Below, in pieces: positions 54,756 through 62,917 of a DNA stretch of 64,000 nt (positions within the stretch are counted from its first letter, which is position 1; the number at the start of each line of letters is the position of its first letter). Source of the stretch: Alteriqipengyuania halimionae (GTDB lineage Bacteria; Pseudomonadota; Alphaproteobacteria; Sphingomonadales; Sphingomonadaceae). The notes under the pieces were generated by a model, which did not search any database, had not been told where the DNA came from, and saw nothing but the letters and a program-made list of their open reading frames with translations. The position numbers were made by a program, and so were the translations under genes. The DNA is taken from positions 1,302,001 to 1,366,000 of the forward strand of contig NZ_WTYR01000001.1 of assembly GCF_009827575.1 (NCBI RefSeq), read 5' to 3'.

Positions 54756-56108
54756 ATGTTACGCCATTGCGCAACGGCCATTGCCGTTCTTTTTGCCACA
54801 CCCGCTCTCGCACAGGATCCTGTGCGGATGGACGAGGTGGTTTCGGTCGAGGCCGAAAAAGGCACGTTCATGGGCACCGCCCTCGTCGCGATCGGCGACG
54901 AGATCGTGTTCGACAGGGGGTATGGCAGCGCCAATCTCGAATGGGACATCGCAAACACGCCTGACGCGAAGTTCCGCATTGGCTCGGTCACCAAACAATT
55001 CACCGCCGCCGCTATCCTGCTGCTCGAAGAGCGTGGACAGATCGATCTCGACGTGCCGGTAAAGACCTATTGGCCCGATGCGCCGGCCGCGTGGGACGCC
55101 ATCACCACACGGCATCTCCTGCAGCACACGTCCGGCATTACGAACGTGACCGATCTCGACGAATTCGCGACCCAGAAATTCCTGCCGACGACACGCGAGG
55201 AACTGATCGCGATGTTCGCCGACAAGCCGCTCGATTTCACGCCGGGCGAGAAGTGGAGCTATTCCAACTCGGGTTTCGTCCTGCTTTCCGCGATTATCGA
55301 GAACATCACCGGTGAAACTTACGCGAGCTTCGTGAAGGCGAACATCTTCGATCCGCTCGGGATGAACGACACGGCGATCGATGTGCTGTCCGAGATCGTG
55401 CCGATGCGCGCCTCGGGTTATTCGCCGACGCGCGACGGTATCGCCAACGCCGAATATGTCGACATGACGATCCCGACGGGTGCCGGTGCACTGCACTCGA
55501 CCACGCATGACCTGCTCAAATGGCAACGCGGCCTGTTTGGCGGGAAGCTGCTGAAGCCCGCAAGCCTGGCCGCCATGACCGCGCCCGGCGTCGAGGCGAT
55601 GCCCGGCTCGACCTACGGATACGGCGTACTGATCACCGAAAAAGAAGACGGCCGGATGGTCTGGCACGGTGGCGGAATCGAGGGATTCAACTCCATGCTC
55701 ATGCACGATCCCGATCGCGACATTACCGTGATCGTGCTCGCCAATCTCAATGGCGGCCAGGCCAACGATCTGGCCACCATGCTGATGCGCCTGGCACGCG
55801 GTGGCGAAGTGAAGCTTATCGACGAACTGGAGGCCGCCGAACTCGATGTTGCCTCGCTCGCGCAGTACGAGGGCACCTACGCCCTCGCCCCCACCTTCAA
55901 GATCAATGTTTTCGTCGAAGGTGACCAGTTGAAGGCGCAGGCGACCAACCAGCCCGCCTTCGAACTGTTCGCGCAGGACGGCGAGGAGGACTTCTTCTTC
56001 CTCAAGGTGATCGACGCGCAGGTCCGCTTCAATCGCGACGATGCGGGTGACGTGACCTCGCTGACGCTCTATCAGAACGGACATGAAATCCCCGGCATCA
56101 AGGAATAG
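54756..56108 (+). CDS. Beta-lactamase-family serine hydrolase
   Basis: This 450-residue periplasmic protein has a signal peptide (MLRHCATAIAVLFATPALAQ). Its beta-lactamase/D,D-peptidase domain has SVTK (nucleophile), YSNSG (second motif) and HGGGIEG (third motif). A C-terminal lipocalin-like DUF3471-type domain follows (LAQYEGTYALAP, FNRDDAGDVTSLTLY). Substrate is unknown. A 12-bp inverted repeat overlaps its ribosome binding site. The next gene starts 1 nt after its stop. Confidence 0.88.
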   Translation: MLRHCATAIAVLFATPALAQDPVRMDEVVSVEAEKGTFMGTALVAIGDEIVFDRGYGSANLEWDIANTPDAKFRIGSVTKQFTAAAILLLEERGQIDLDVPVKTYWPDAPAAWDAITTRHLLQHTSGITNVTDLDEFATQKFLPTTREELIAMFADKPLDFTPGEKWSYSNSGFVLLSAIIENITGETYASFVKANIFDPLGMNDTAIDVLSEIVPMRASGYSPTRDGIANAEYVDMTIPTGAGALHSTTHDLLKWQRGLFGGKLLKPASLAAMTAPGVEAMPGSTYGYGVLITEKEDGRMVWHGGGIEGFNSMLMHDPDRDITVIVLANLNGGQANDLATMLMRLARGGEVKLIDELEAAELDVASLAQYEGTYALAPTFKINVFVEGDQLKAQATNQPAFELFAQDGEEDFFFLKVIDAQVRFNRDDAGDVTSLTLYQNGHEIPGIKE

Positions 56109-56109
56109 G

Positions 56110-56937
56110 ATGAATCGCGCCGCTGCCCTGCTCGCTCTGGCGATCCCGGTTGCCGCCGGGCTGGCTTTCATGGCGACGCAGGGCGCGCCATCGCACTACC
56201 TCGCGATCAATGGCGGCTGCCTGCTGATCGCGCTGGGGCTCGTCGCTTTCGTGCCGCATCCAAAGGTGGAGGACGACGTTGCGGCGGTGATTTTAACCGC
56301 GCTCCTGTTCATGCCGTTCTTCATCGGCCCCGAGATCAACGGGGTCCATCGCTGGATCGGGTCGGGACCGATCGGCCTCAATTCCGCGCTGCTCGCCCTC
56401 CCGGCGCTGGCGGTGTTCGCGGCGCGGATGGAATGGCGCCCTCGCCTCGGCCTGTCTCTGGCAGCGCTGGCGGCGGCGGTGGTCCAACCCGACGCCTCGC
56501 TCGCGCTGGCGGTCGGCGGAGCAGCGATCGGCGTGGCGCTGGCGACCCGCGATACCAAACCCGCATTGGTGGCGATCGCCGGATTGCTGGCCGCCATCTG
56601 GGCGCACAAGCGCGGGCTCCTGCCCCCGCAAGCCTTCGTCGAGCAGGTCTATCTCGATGCCGCCGCAATCCACCCGCTCTGGTTGGTCCTGCTGGTGGTG
56701 GCGACCATCGTGGGGATTGTGCTGATTGCACTCGATCGGTCGATCGGGCGTCCTGAGCGGTTTGCACTCGCCGGCGCGATGACGGGTTTCGTCTATACGG
56801 CGGCGATATCGTCCTATCCCACTCCGCTCGTGGGCTACAGTGCCGCCCCCATCCTCGGCCTTGCGATCGCTCTCTGGCTTGCGCGGCGAGCGCCGACACG
56901 CACGCGCGACGAGGACCCAGCGGCGCAAAACGCCTGA
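56110..56937 (+). CDS. Polytopic membrane protein, possibly degenerate SEDS (FtsW/RodA)-like
   Basis: This 275-residue protein has about eight helices. Several short stretches recall SEDS glycosyltransferases: NGVHRWIGSGPIGLNS (compare NGARRWIxxGPxxxQPSE), VVQPDASLAL (compare QPDxGTA) and PTPLVGYSAAPILGLAIALW near the C-terminus (compare LPFVSYGGSS). It is about 100 residues shorter than FtsW or RodA, and the usual catalytic Asp region is not evident. The homology is my inference. It begins 1 nt after the serine hydrolase stop, so the two are co-translated. Confidence 0.6.
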   Translation: MNRAAALLALAIPVAAGLAFMATQGAPSHYLAINGGCLLIALGLVAFVPHPKVEDDVAAVILTALLFMPFFIGPEINGVHRWIGSGPIGLNSALLALPALAVFAARMEWRPRLGLSLAALAAAVVQPDASLALAVGGAAIGVALATRDTKPALVAIAGLLAAIWAHKRGLLPPQAFVEQVYLDAAAIHPLWLVLLVVATIVGIVLIALDRSIGRPERFALAGAMTGFVYTAAISSYPTPLVGYSAAPILGLAIALWLARRAPTRTRDEDPAAQNA

Positions 56938-56944
56938 ACGCGAG

Positions 56945-56968
56945 GGGTTCCCGCTGGCGCGGGGACCC
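56945..56968. terminator. Hairpin between convergent genes
   Basis: A 10-bp stem (GGGTTCCCGC with GCGGGGACCC, one G-T wobble) with a TGGC loop lies between two convergent genes. There is no T-run, so it is either a weak bidirectional terminator or a half of a REP-like element. Confidence 0.45.
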
Positions 56969-56979
56969 ACTCGCCGTGA

Positions 56980-58659
56980 TCAGATTTCTTCGGGATAGAT
57001 CGGACGGATGTCGACCGGGATGTGGTTCATCGCCGCGATGCGACTGCGCGCCGCGTCGTCTAGCCTGGCCCACTTGGCGAAGAACGCCTTGGTCCCGTCA
57101 TAGTCGCCATAGGCCTGGAGCATCAGCTGGTCGTGCAGCAGCTCGCGCAGTCCCGATTCCATTTTGGCGTAATCGACCGTGTAGTGCTTGGTCGCCGGAT
57201 TCCACGCGAACGCACCCTTGGCCTTGAGATAGCCGTATTGCAGCGCTGCGCCCTTGCCGTGCGCTTCTTCGATACCGAAGCGCATCGCGCGGAAGATGCC
57301 GGCGAAATAGGTCGCCAGCAATTGCTCGCGCTCGGCCTTCGGCAATTCTCCCTGGTCCATCATGTAGAACACGTTCCACACGCCCATCACATCGGCCTTC
57401 GATTCCTCGAGCGCCGAATACTGGTCGCGCAGTTCCTCGTTCACCGTGGTCTGGCGTCCGTCGACCGTGATCGTGCCGGGCCCGAGGCTGTGCGACAGCT
57501 CGTGGAACAGCGTTTCGAGCTCCATGTATTTTTTCGCTACCAGCTTGGCCTGGTGGGGCGTCAGCACGGTGTCGCCGATCGGATCGAGAATGCGGTCGTA
57601 TTTCGCGCCGAGCACGTTGGCGAGGATCACCTTCTTCGCACCCTTGGCTTCGCGCACCCGCTCGTCATTGGGCAGGTTGAAGGCGATCGTCTGGACACCG
57701 GGAATGTTGTCGCCCCCGCCATGGATCTGGTCGGCCACCGCAATCGGGCTCTCGAAGCCGCGCGAGAAGTTCTTGTACCGGTCCTCGATCGGCAGGTTGG
57801 CTTCCATGTCGCGCAGATGATCCTTGTACTTCGCCAGCGCGGCGGAAGCAGTCGGGTCCTTCAGCGTCACGAAGCTCTCGAACGCGGTCTTCGTACCGTA
57901 GAGCCGGTCGGTGTAGACCTCGTAGGGCCCGATCGCGATTTCGATCGGCGTGTCCTTCAAGTCCATCCACGCCATTTCGCTTTCGAAATAATCGTCCGAA
58001 AGGAAAGACTTGGCGCGAAGACTGAGGAATTTCTTGAGGCTGGGGTTGGACGTCCGCGCGGCAGCCTGTTCGAGCAGCGCAGCGGCGGGTTTCAACTGGG
58101 CCGCATATTCGACCGAATAAGGCACCGCCACCAGGCGATCGCCATCGCGCTTCACCACCGTATAGGGGCTGGTCAGCGCCTCCCGCTGGGCGGGGTTTGC
58201 GGCAAGATAGGCGTCGAACTCCTCGCGCGTCAGATCGCTGGGATAGAAGCCTGCGCCCAGTGGCATCTCTTCGGTGCCCCAGAACGGGTGCAATTCGTCG
58301 ATCTCATCCCACGGCCCGAAATTGAGATCGAACATGGCGAGCAGGAGGTCGCGATCGCCGTGCCTGCTCCGCGAAATCGCTTCGCGCGTCGCGAGCAGGT
58401 CGGCGCCCCGCTGCTGCAGATAGATCGCGCTCATATAGTCCGACGCTTCGATCAGCAGGTTCACCACGTCGCGCTCTTCGTCGGTCAGATAGCTGGTATC
58501 GGGCGCCATCTCGATCTCGGCCAGCTTGTCGTACTGCGCCCGGATGTCGTAGCCATCGACCGCCGCGCTCGAAGGTGCGCCGTCCATCGGTACGGTGGTG
58601 CAGGCAGCGGTGGCGAGCAGCAGGGGCAGCAGGGCGCGCGATGGGGTGAGGATGGACAT
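56980..58659 (-). CDS. M49-like (dipeptidyl-peptidase III-like) metallopeptidase lipoprotein
   Basis: This 559-residue lipoprotein (lipobox TAAC near residue 20) has a C-terminal metallopeptidase core. Zinc ligands are His386 and His390 in HELSHSLGPG, with catalytic Glu387. Glu418 or Glu419 in LEESKADVMG matches the EExxAD part of family M49. DPP III normally has HExxGH, with one extra residue; here the motif is HExxH, as in some bacterial members. It probably removes peptides in the envelope, but the true substrate is unknown. Confidence 0.82.
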   Translation of the reverse strand: MSILTPSRALLPLLLATAACTTVPMDGAPSSAAVDGYDIRAQYDKLAEIEMAPDTSYLTDEERDVVNLLIEASDYMSAIYLQQRGADLLATREAISRSRHGDRDLLLAMFDLNFGPWDEIDELHPFWGTEEMPLGAGFYPSDLTREEFDAYLAANPAQREALTSPYTVVKRDGDRLVAVPYSVEYAAQLKPAAALLEQAAARTSNPSLKKFLSLRAKSFLSDDYFESEMAWMDLKDTPIEIAIGPYEVYTDRLYGTKTAFESFVTLKDPTASAALAKYKDHLRDMEANLPIEDRYKNFSRGFESPIAVADQIHGGGDNIPGVQTIAFNLPNDERVREAKGAKKVILANVLGAKYDRILDPIGDTVLTPHQAKLVAKKYMELETLFHELSHSLGPGTITVDGRQTTVNEELRDQYSALEESKADVMGVWNVFYMMDQGELPKAEREQLLATYFAGIFRAMRFGIEEAHGKGAALQYGYLKAKGAFAWNPATKHYTVDYAKMESGLRELLHDQLMLQAYGDYDGTKAFFAKWARLDDAARSRIAAMNHIPVDIRPIYPEEI

Positions 58660-58850
58660 GGGCGAGTCTCCGTATGCGTTGATTGCCGAACCACCTAGCT
58701 TGCGCGCGAAGCCAAGTCACGCGAAGGACGGAGGCTGGAGCGGCCGTCGATGCGGAAATTCGTATACTGGCATTTCCTGCCCGGCTCGCTGCCGCTACGG
58801 GGCCGGATCCTGAAGTTCCCACGCCGCCTTACACACGAGAAGACCATCGA

Positions 58851-59498
58851 ATGACGCCCGACCAGATCCTTACCCCGATCCTCGACTGGCTCGACCTGGC
58901 CGGCGTGGCGGTGTTCGCGCTGACCGGCGCGCTGGTCGCCGCGCGGCTGAACCAGACCTTCGTCACCATGGCATTCTTCGCGCTGGTGACCGGCGTCGGC
59001 GGCGGAACGGTGCGCGATTTATTAATCGGTGCGCCGGTGTTCTGGATGCAGGATCCGTGGGTCGCCTCGGTGTGTTTCGGCGTCGCGCTGATTGCCTGGT
59101 TCACCCCCCAGCGCTGGTGGGAGGGTGACGGGATCGAATATGCCGACGCCGCAGGCCTGGCCGCCTATGCCGTGCTCGGGAGCGCGAAGGCGTTCGCTTT
59201 CGGCGTCGCGCTCGTTCCCGCCGCGGTGATGGGCGTGGTGACCGGCTGCGTCGGCGGGATAATCCGCGATCTGGTCGCAGGGCGTCCGTCGATCATCATG
59301 CGACCCGAACTCTATGTGACGGCGGCCGCTTTCGGTGCGACCCTGTGCGTGATCGGCCTGAGCCTGCGTATCGAACAGACCGTCGTCTGGAGCGTGGCGG
59401 CACTGGCCGGCTTTACCCTGCGCGCCGCCGCGATCCGCTTTGGCTGGGCGCTCCCCTCCCATGCGGGAGGAGAAGACCAGAGCGCCGCCGAAGAATAA
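58851..59498 (+). CDS. Trimeric intracellular cation (TRIC)-family channel protein
   Basis: This 215-residue membrane protein has about seven helices in two related halves, each with a glycine-rich signature: TGVGGGTVRDLL and TGCVGGIIRDLV (UPF0126/YadS-YicG family). Structures of bacterial TRIC homologues show homotrimeric cation channels. The N-terminal LDLAGVAVFALTGALVAAR helix fits the family. It lies divergent from the M49-like gene and ends 3 bp from the convergent RD-rich gene. The start lacks a strong ribosome binding site. Confidence 0.88.
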   Translation: MTPDQILTPILDWLDLAGVAVFALTGALVAARLNQTFVTMAFFALVTGVGGGTVRDLLIGAPVFWMQDPWVASVCFGVALIAWFTPQRWWEGDGIEYADAAGLAAYAVLGSAKAFAFGVALVPAAVMGVVTGCVGGIIRDLVAGRPSIIMRPELYVTAAAFGATLCVIGLSLRIEQTVVWSVAALAGFTLRAAAIRFGWALPSHAGGEDQSAAEE

Positions 59499-59501
59499 GC
59501 C

Positions 59502-60218
59502 TCAGCCGCCTTCGATATCGCCGTCGACCGGACCGCCGGGATAGGGCGCGCCACCGCGATCATCCACGATCGGGGCGCGATAGGCATAGCCATCGACGCG
59601 CGCGCGGGCCTCGGCATAATCCACCGCGCCCTGCGCATCCTCGCCGCGATAGGAATAGCCTGCATCGCTCGTCGAGCCCCGGCCAAGTTCGCGCACGCGG
59701 CCCTCGAGGTCGATGGTGCAAGAATAGGGCGTCCCGTCGGACATCAGTCCTTCGACCTGCCAGCCATCGCCCAATCGACGCACGAGATCGAAATCCTCGA
59801 CCGCGCCAAACCGTTGGGTTTCATCCATGCAGGTTTCGGCCGCTTCGGACGCAGAGACGCCGCGGGCGTAGCGGTCGGCATCGCGGCGATCGTAATCGTA
59901 GTCGCGGTCATAATCTCGATCGTAATCGCGCTGGCGCTCTATTCGGTCCCGCTCGGCATCGCGGACGGCATCGGCGACCGCCGCTATCCCGCCGATGATC
60001 AACACGCCGGTCAGCACGTCGCCGAGATCGACGCCGCGATGGCGACGATAGCGCCAGCCGCGCCGCCAGTCGGCGGTCATGCCGTCATCTTTGATCGTCG
60101 GGACGTTGGCCTCAGCCCCGCGTGCAGCTGACGCATCCGGAAGTTCGGCCGCGGCAACCGGCGTGGCCAGGAGCGAGAAAACCGCGAGAACGGCGGCGGT
60201 GGAATTCGGCGTCTTCAT
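59502..60218 (-). CDS. Exported Arg/Asp-rich protein, paralogue 1
   Basis: This 238-residue protein has a signal peptide (MKTPNSTAAVLAVFSLLATPVAAA), a glycine-rich membrane-like segment (DVLTGVLIIGGIAAVADAV), a low-complexity DYDRD run and a globular domain with two cysteines (ETCMDETQ, YSCTIDLEG). The layout matches the next upstream gene, so they are paralogues. Function is not known. An AGGAGGG site precedes the ATG at 60218. Confidence 0.78.
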   Translation of the reverse strand: MKTPNSTAAVLAVFSLLATPVAAAELPDASAARGAEANVPTIKDDGMTADWRRGWRYRRHRGVDLGDVLTGVLIIGGIAAVADAVRDAERDRIERQRDYDRDYDRDYDYDRRDADRYARGVSASEAAETCMDETQRFGAVEDFDLVRRLGDGWQVEGLMSDGTPYSCTIDLEGRVRELGRGSTSDAGYSYRGEDAQGAVDYAEARARVDGYAYRAPIVDDRGGAPYPGGPVDGDIEGG

Positions 60219-60255
60219 AGGACTGCCCTCCTCATGTTCTCCCACATGTAGGCAT

Positions 60256-60296
60256 AAAAAATGGGCGATCCAGCCTGTTTCCAGACTGAACCGCCC
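60256..60296 (-). terminator. Rho-independent terminator of the gene at 60321
   Basis: On the minus strand a 14-bp stem with three wobbles and a GGAAAC loop is followed by ATTTTTT. It lies just downstream of the RD-rich gene at 60321 and before its paralogue, so the two are probably separate transcripts. Confidence 0.85.
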
Positions 60297-60320
60297 AAGT
60301 GAGCGCAGGCTGTGCGACCC

Positions 60321-60824
60321 TTAACGCAGCCCACGAACTCCCCCGAAGTCGAGATCGCGAACGCGACCATATTCGACCTTGCAGGTAAACTTGCCTTCGT
60401 CGCGGTTGGCCCGCCGGTCGCGGCGGTCGTAACGACGATTGTATCCACGCTGCCCGTCGACCGCGATGCGGCCTTTCACGCGCCAGCCATCGCGGCGGCT
60501 GTCGACATCATATATTTCATAGACGTCGGCATAGCGGTAACCGGCGCGGCGCGCCTGATTTTCAGCGATGCGGACGCATTGCTCGACGGCCTGGCGGCCA
60601 TTTCCCCGGCGGGCATAGCGGCGGTCGTCGCGATAACGGCGGTCGTCGCGATAATATCGATCGTCGCGGTCATTGCCCGAAAGGATCGCGGCGATCCCGG
60701 CGATGATCACCGCACCGGCGATGACTTCCTCGGTGCTTTGCGCATGGGCAGGCGTCGCCATGGCCCCCATTGTCATCGCACCAGCCGCAGCAGTACCGAG
60801 CAGGGCTTTGCTATACTTATTCAT
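60321..60824 (-). CDS. Exported Arg/Asp-rich protein, paralogue 2
   Basis: This 167-residue protein has a signal peptide (MNKYSKALLGTAAAGAMTMG, cleaved near AHAQS), a short hydrophobic segment (VIAGAVIIAGIAAILSG), an RDDRRYRDDRRY low-complexity stretch and a two-cysteine domain (EQCVRIAENQARRAGYRY, KFTCKVEYG). It shares this order with the downstream paralogue. The domain may be periplasmic; its role is unknown. A strong terminator follows. Confidence 0.78.
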   Translation of the reverse strand: MNKYSKALLGTAAAGAMTMGAMATPAHAQSTEEVIAGAVIIAGIAAILSGNDRDDRYYRDDRRYRDDRRYARRGNGRQAVEQCVRIAENQARRAGYRYADVYEIYDVDSRRDGWRVKGRIAVDGQRGYNRRYDRRDRRANRDEGKFTCKVEYGRVRDLDFGGVRGLR

Positions 60825-61041
60825 TATCTGCCTCCTTCACAGCTGGCCGAGGGAGCATCCCGCGACCTTCGATTACCCTTTTAGGGAAGCCGCTTTGAGC
60901 GCATGCTGAATTGCGCTGACAGATACCGTTCATAAAAGTCTGCATTTATCTGAACAATGGCTTTGCCGGGTCGGACCTCGCCGCGTGTCCCCGAAACGTG
61001 CCCGCTTGACCTCGTCGGGCGCGCGCCACATGCCAAGCTGT

Positions 61042-61962
61042 ATGAACGATACTGAACGAACAGCCGATGAACGGCATCCCTCCCCCAAAGACCTCGTCGA
61101 TGGCCTCGTCACCCTGCTGACCCCCGAAGAAACCGTGGGCCACGATATCTATCGCGGACCACGCAAGGGTGACGGCGTGGGGCGCGTCTTCGGCGGACAG
61201 GTTATCGCGCAGGCGCTGCGCGCGGCGGAGATGACCGTTGAAGACGATCGCCCTCCGCATTCGCTCCACGCCTATTTCCTGCGTGGTGGCAGCGAGGATT
61301 ACGATATCGAGCTTGCGGTCGATCGCCAGTTCGACGGGCGCAGCTTTTCCAATCGCCGCGTCGTCGCCAAGCAGAAGGGCACCCCGATCCTCAACCTCGC
61401 GGCGAGCTTCCAGCGCCCCGAAGAAGGGCTCGAACATGTCGATGCGACCATGCCCGACGTGCCCTCGGCCGACGAGCTACGTCCCGAAATGGAAATCCGC
61501 GCCGAAATGGCAAATTCGCTCGAAGACGAGCGTGCGCGTGAATTCATGCTCCGGCCGCGTGCGATCGAGTTGCGCAATATCGACGCGCCGCACTGGCAAA
61601 GCTCCGAGCCCCGCGACCCGGTGAGCCACACCTGGTTTCGCGCGGTCGCGCCAATGCCGGACGACGCGTCGCTTCACCGCGCCGCGCTCGCCTATGCCAG
61701 CGACTACATGCTGCTGGGCACCAGCGCCCTGCCCCACGGCCTCAGCTGGTGGCGCAACGAGCTGAAAGGCGCGAGCCTCGATCACGCAGTGTGGTTCCAC
61801 CGCCCGGCGCGACTCGATGAATGGCTGCTCTATGCGACCGACAGCCCGTGGAGCGGCGGAGGCCGGGGCTTCAACCGTGGCAGCGTCTTCAATCAGGATG
61901 GAGAACTCGTCGCCAGCGTTGCGCAGGAAGGCGTGATTCGGAAGATGCGCAAGGACAGCTAG
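61042..61962 (+). CDS. tesB: Acyl-CoA thioesterase II
   Basis: TesB hydrolyses medium- and long-chain acyl-CoA to free acid and CoA. The 306-residue protein is a double hotdog with the family blocks GRVFGGQVIAQALRAA, HSLHAYFLRGGS, FSNRRVVAKQKG, and the C-terminal SLDHAVWFHRP and GGRGFNRGSVF. The catalytic Asp (LDHAVW) and downstream Ser/Thr and Gln positions appear kept. The ATG at 61042 is chosen for length and homology; its ribosome binding site is weak. It seems monocistronic. Confidence 0.93.
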   Translation: MNDTERTADERHPSPKDLVDGLVTLLTPEETVGHDIYRGPRKGDGVGRVFGGQVIAQALRAAEMTVEDDRPPHSLHAYFLRGGSEDYDIELAVDRQFDGRSFSNRRVVAKQKGTPILNLAASFQRPEEGLEHVDATMPDVPSADELRPEMEIRAEMANSLEDERAREFMLRPRAIELRNIDAPHWQSSEPRDPVSHTWFRAVAPMPDDASLHRAALAYASDYMLLGTSALPHGLSWWRNELKGASLDHAVWFHRPARLDEWLLYATDSPWSGGGRGFNRGSVFNQDGELVASVAQEGVIRKMRKDS

Positions 61963-62050
61963 CGCCCCTCGCGCGGAACAAGCGCCCTCCCCGCTCGCTA
62001 TCCCTGTCGAGGCCACCGCTACGGACCGGCCCGACAGGGGAGCACGAGCC

Positions 62051-62788
62051 ATGAATATCGATCGCGAAATCGCGCAATACCGCAAGAGCAAGCCGTCCAT
62101 GCTTGGACGCGGGATCGAGCGTCTGACCCATCCGTTCGGCAAGGCGCTGTCCAGCGTCGTGCCCGATGCGCTGGTCGAAGGCGTGCTGAAAGGCCTCGAC
62201 CAGGCCGTCGGCGCTCCTGCGCTCAACCGGTTCGATCACGACCCGGCCGATCTCGACGCTGCGCATGATGCCGCCAAGGGAATCGTGCGCACGGCGCGCA
62301 ATATCAGCACCACCACCGGGGCCGCAGCAGGCTTCGGCGGAGCCCTGTCGATGAGCTTCGATATCCCGGCCACGATCGGTATCGCCCTGCGCACCATCCG
62401 CGACACGGGCCGCGCTTATGGCTTCGACGGAGAGGGAGCGGCGGAGCGGGTTTTCCGACTCCAGATCCTCGAACTCTCCGCGCTCGACGAGCCCGAACTG
62501 CGTGACGAACGGATTGCCGCACTCGAAGCCGCGATCGCCGAAGACGGCTCGCTGGTCGCCGCGGATCACAAGGACATCACCCCGATCGTCGATCAGGCGG
62601 TCGAACGCGTTTCGCGCGCGATTGCGTTCGCCTCTTTCCGCAGCCGCGCCGGTATGGTGGTGCCCGTCGTCGGCTCGGCGGTCGGTGCGCTGGTCAATCG
62701 ATCGTTCCAGGGCGATGTCGGCGAAGCGGCCCGCTTTGCCTTCCTGCTGCGCCGCCGCAAGCAGGACGGCGATACCGTCGCAGCGTAG
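62051..62788 (+). CDS. EcsC family protein
   Basis: This 245-residue protein matches the EcsC family (named from a Bacillus ABC transporter gene cluster): AARNISTTTGAAAGFGGALS-like glycine-rich helices after a helical N-terminus, SFDIPATIGIALRTIRDTGRAYGF, and a C-terminal VVPVVGSAVGALVN segment. These hydrophobic stretches suggest membrane association. Molecular function is unknown. There is no ABC transporter nearby in this window. Confidence 0.87.
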   Translation: MNIDREIAQYRKSKPSMLGRGIERLTHPFGKALSSVVPDALVEGVLKGLDQAVGAPALNRFDHDPADLDAAHDAAKGIVRTARNISTTTGAAAGFGGALSMSFDIPATIGIALRTIRDTGRAYGFDGEGAAERVFRLQILELSALDEPELRDERIAALEAAIAEDGSLVAADHKDITPIVDQAVERVSRAIAFASFRSRAGMVVPVVGSAVGALVNRSFQGDVGEAARFAFLLRRRKQDGDTVAA

Positions 62789-62917
62789 TCTCTTTCGCAC
62801 TTGCACAATTGTTGAAGCCAAGAGCGCAATAATCTGCTAGAAGACGCGCAAAGGTCCCCCGCGAGCCGCGCAGGCGGACCAAATATTTCGGCGCCTCCCC
62901 CGGCGCGATCCCGCATT

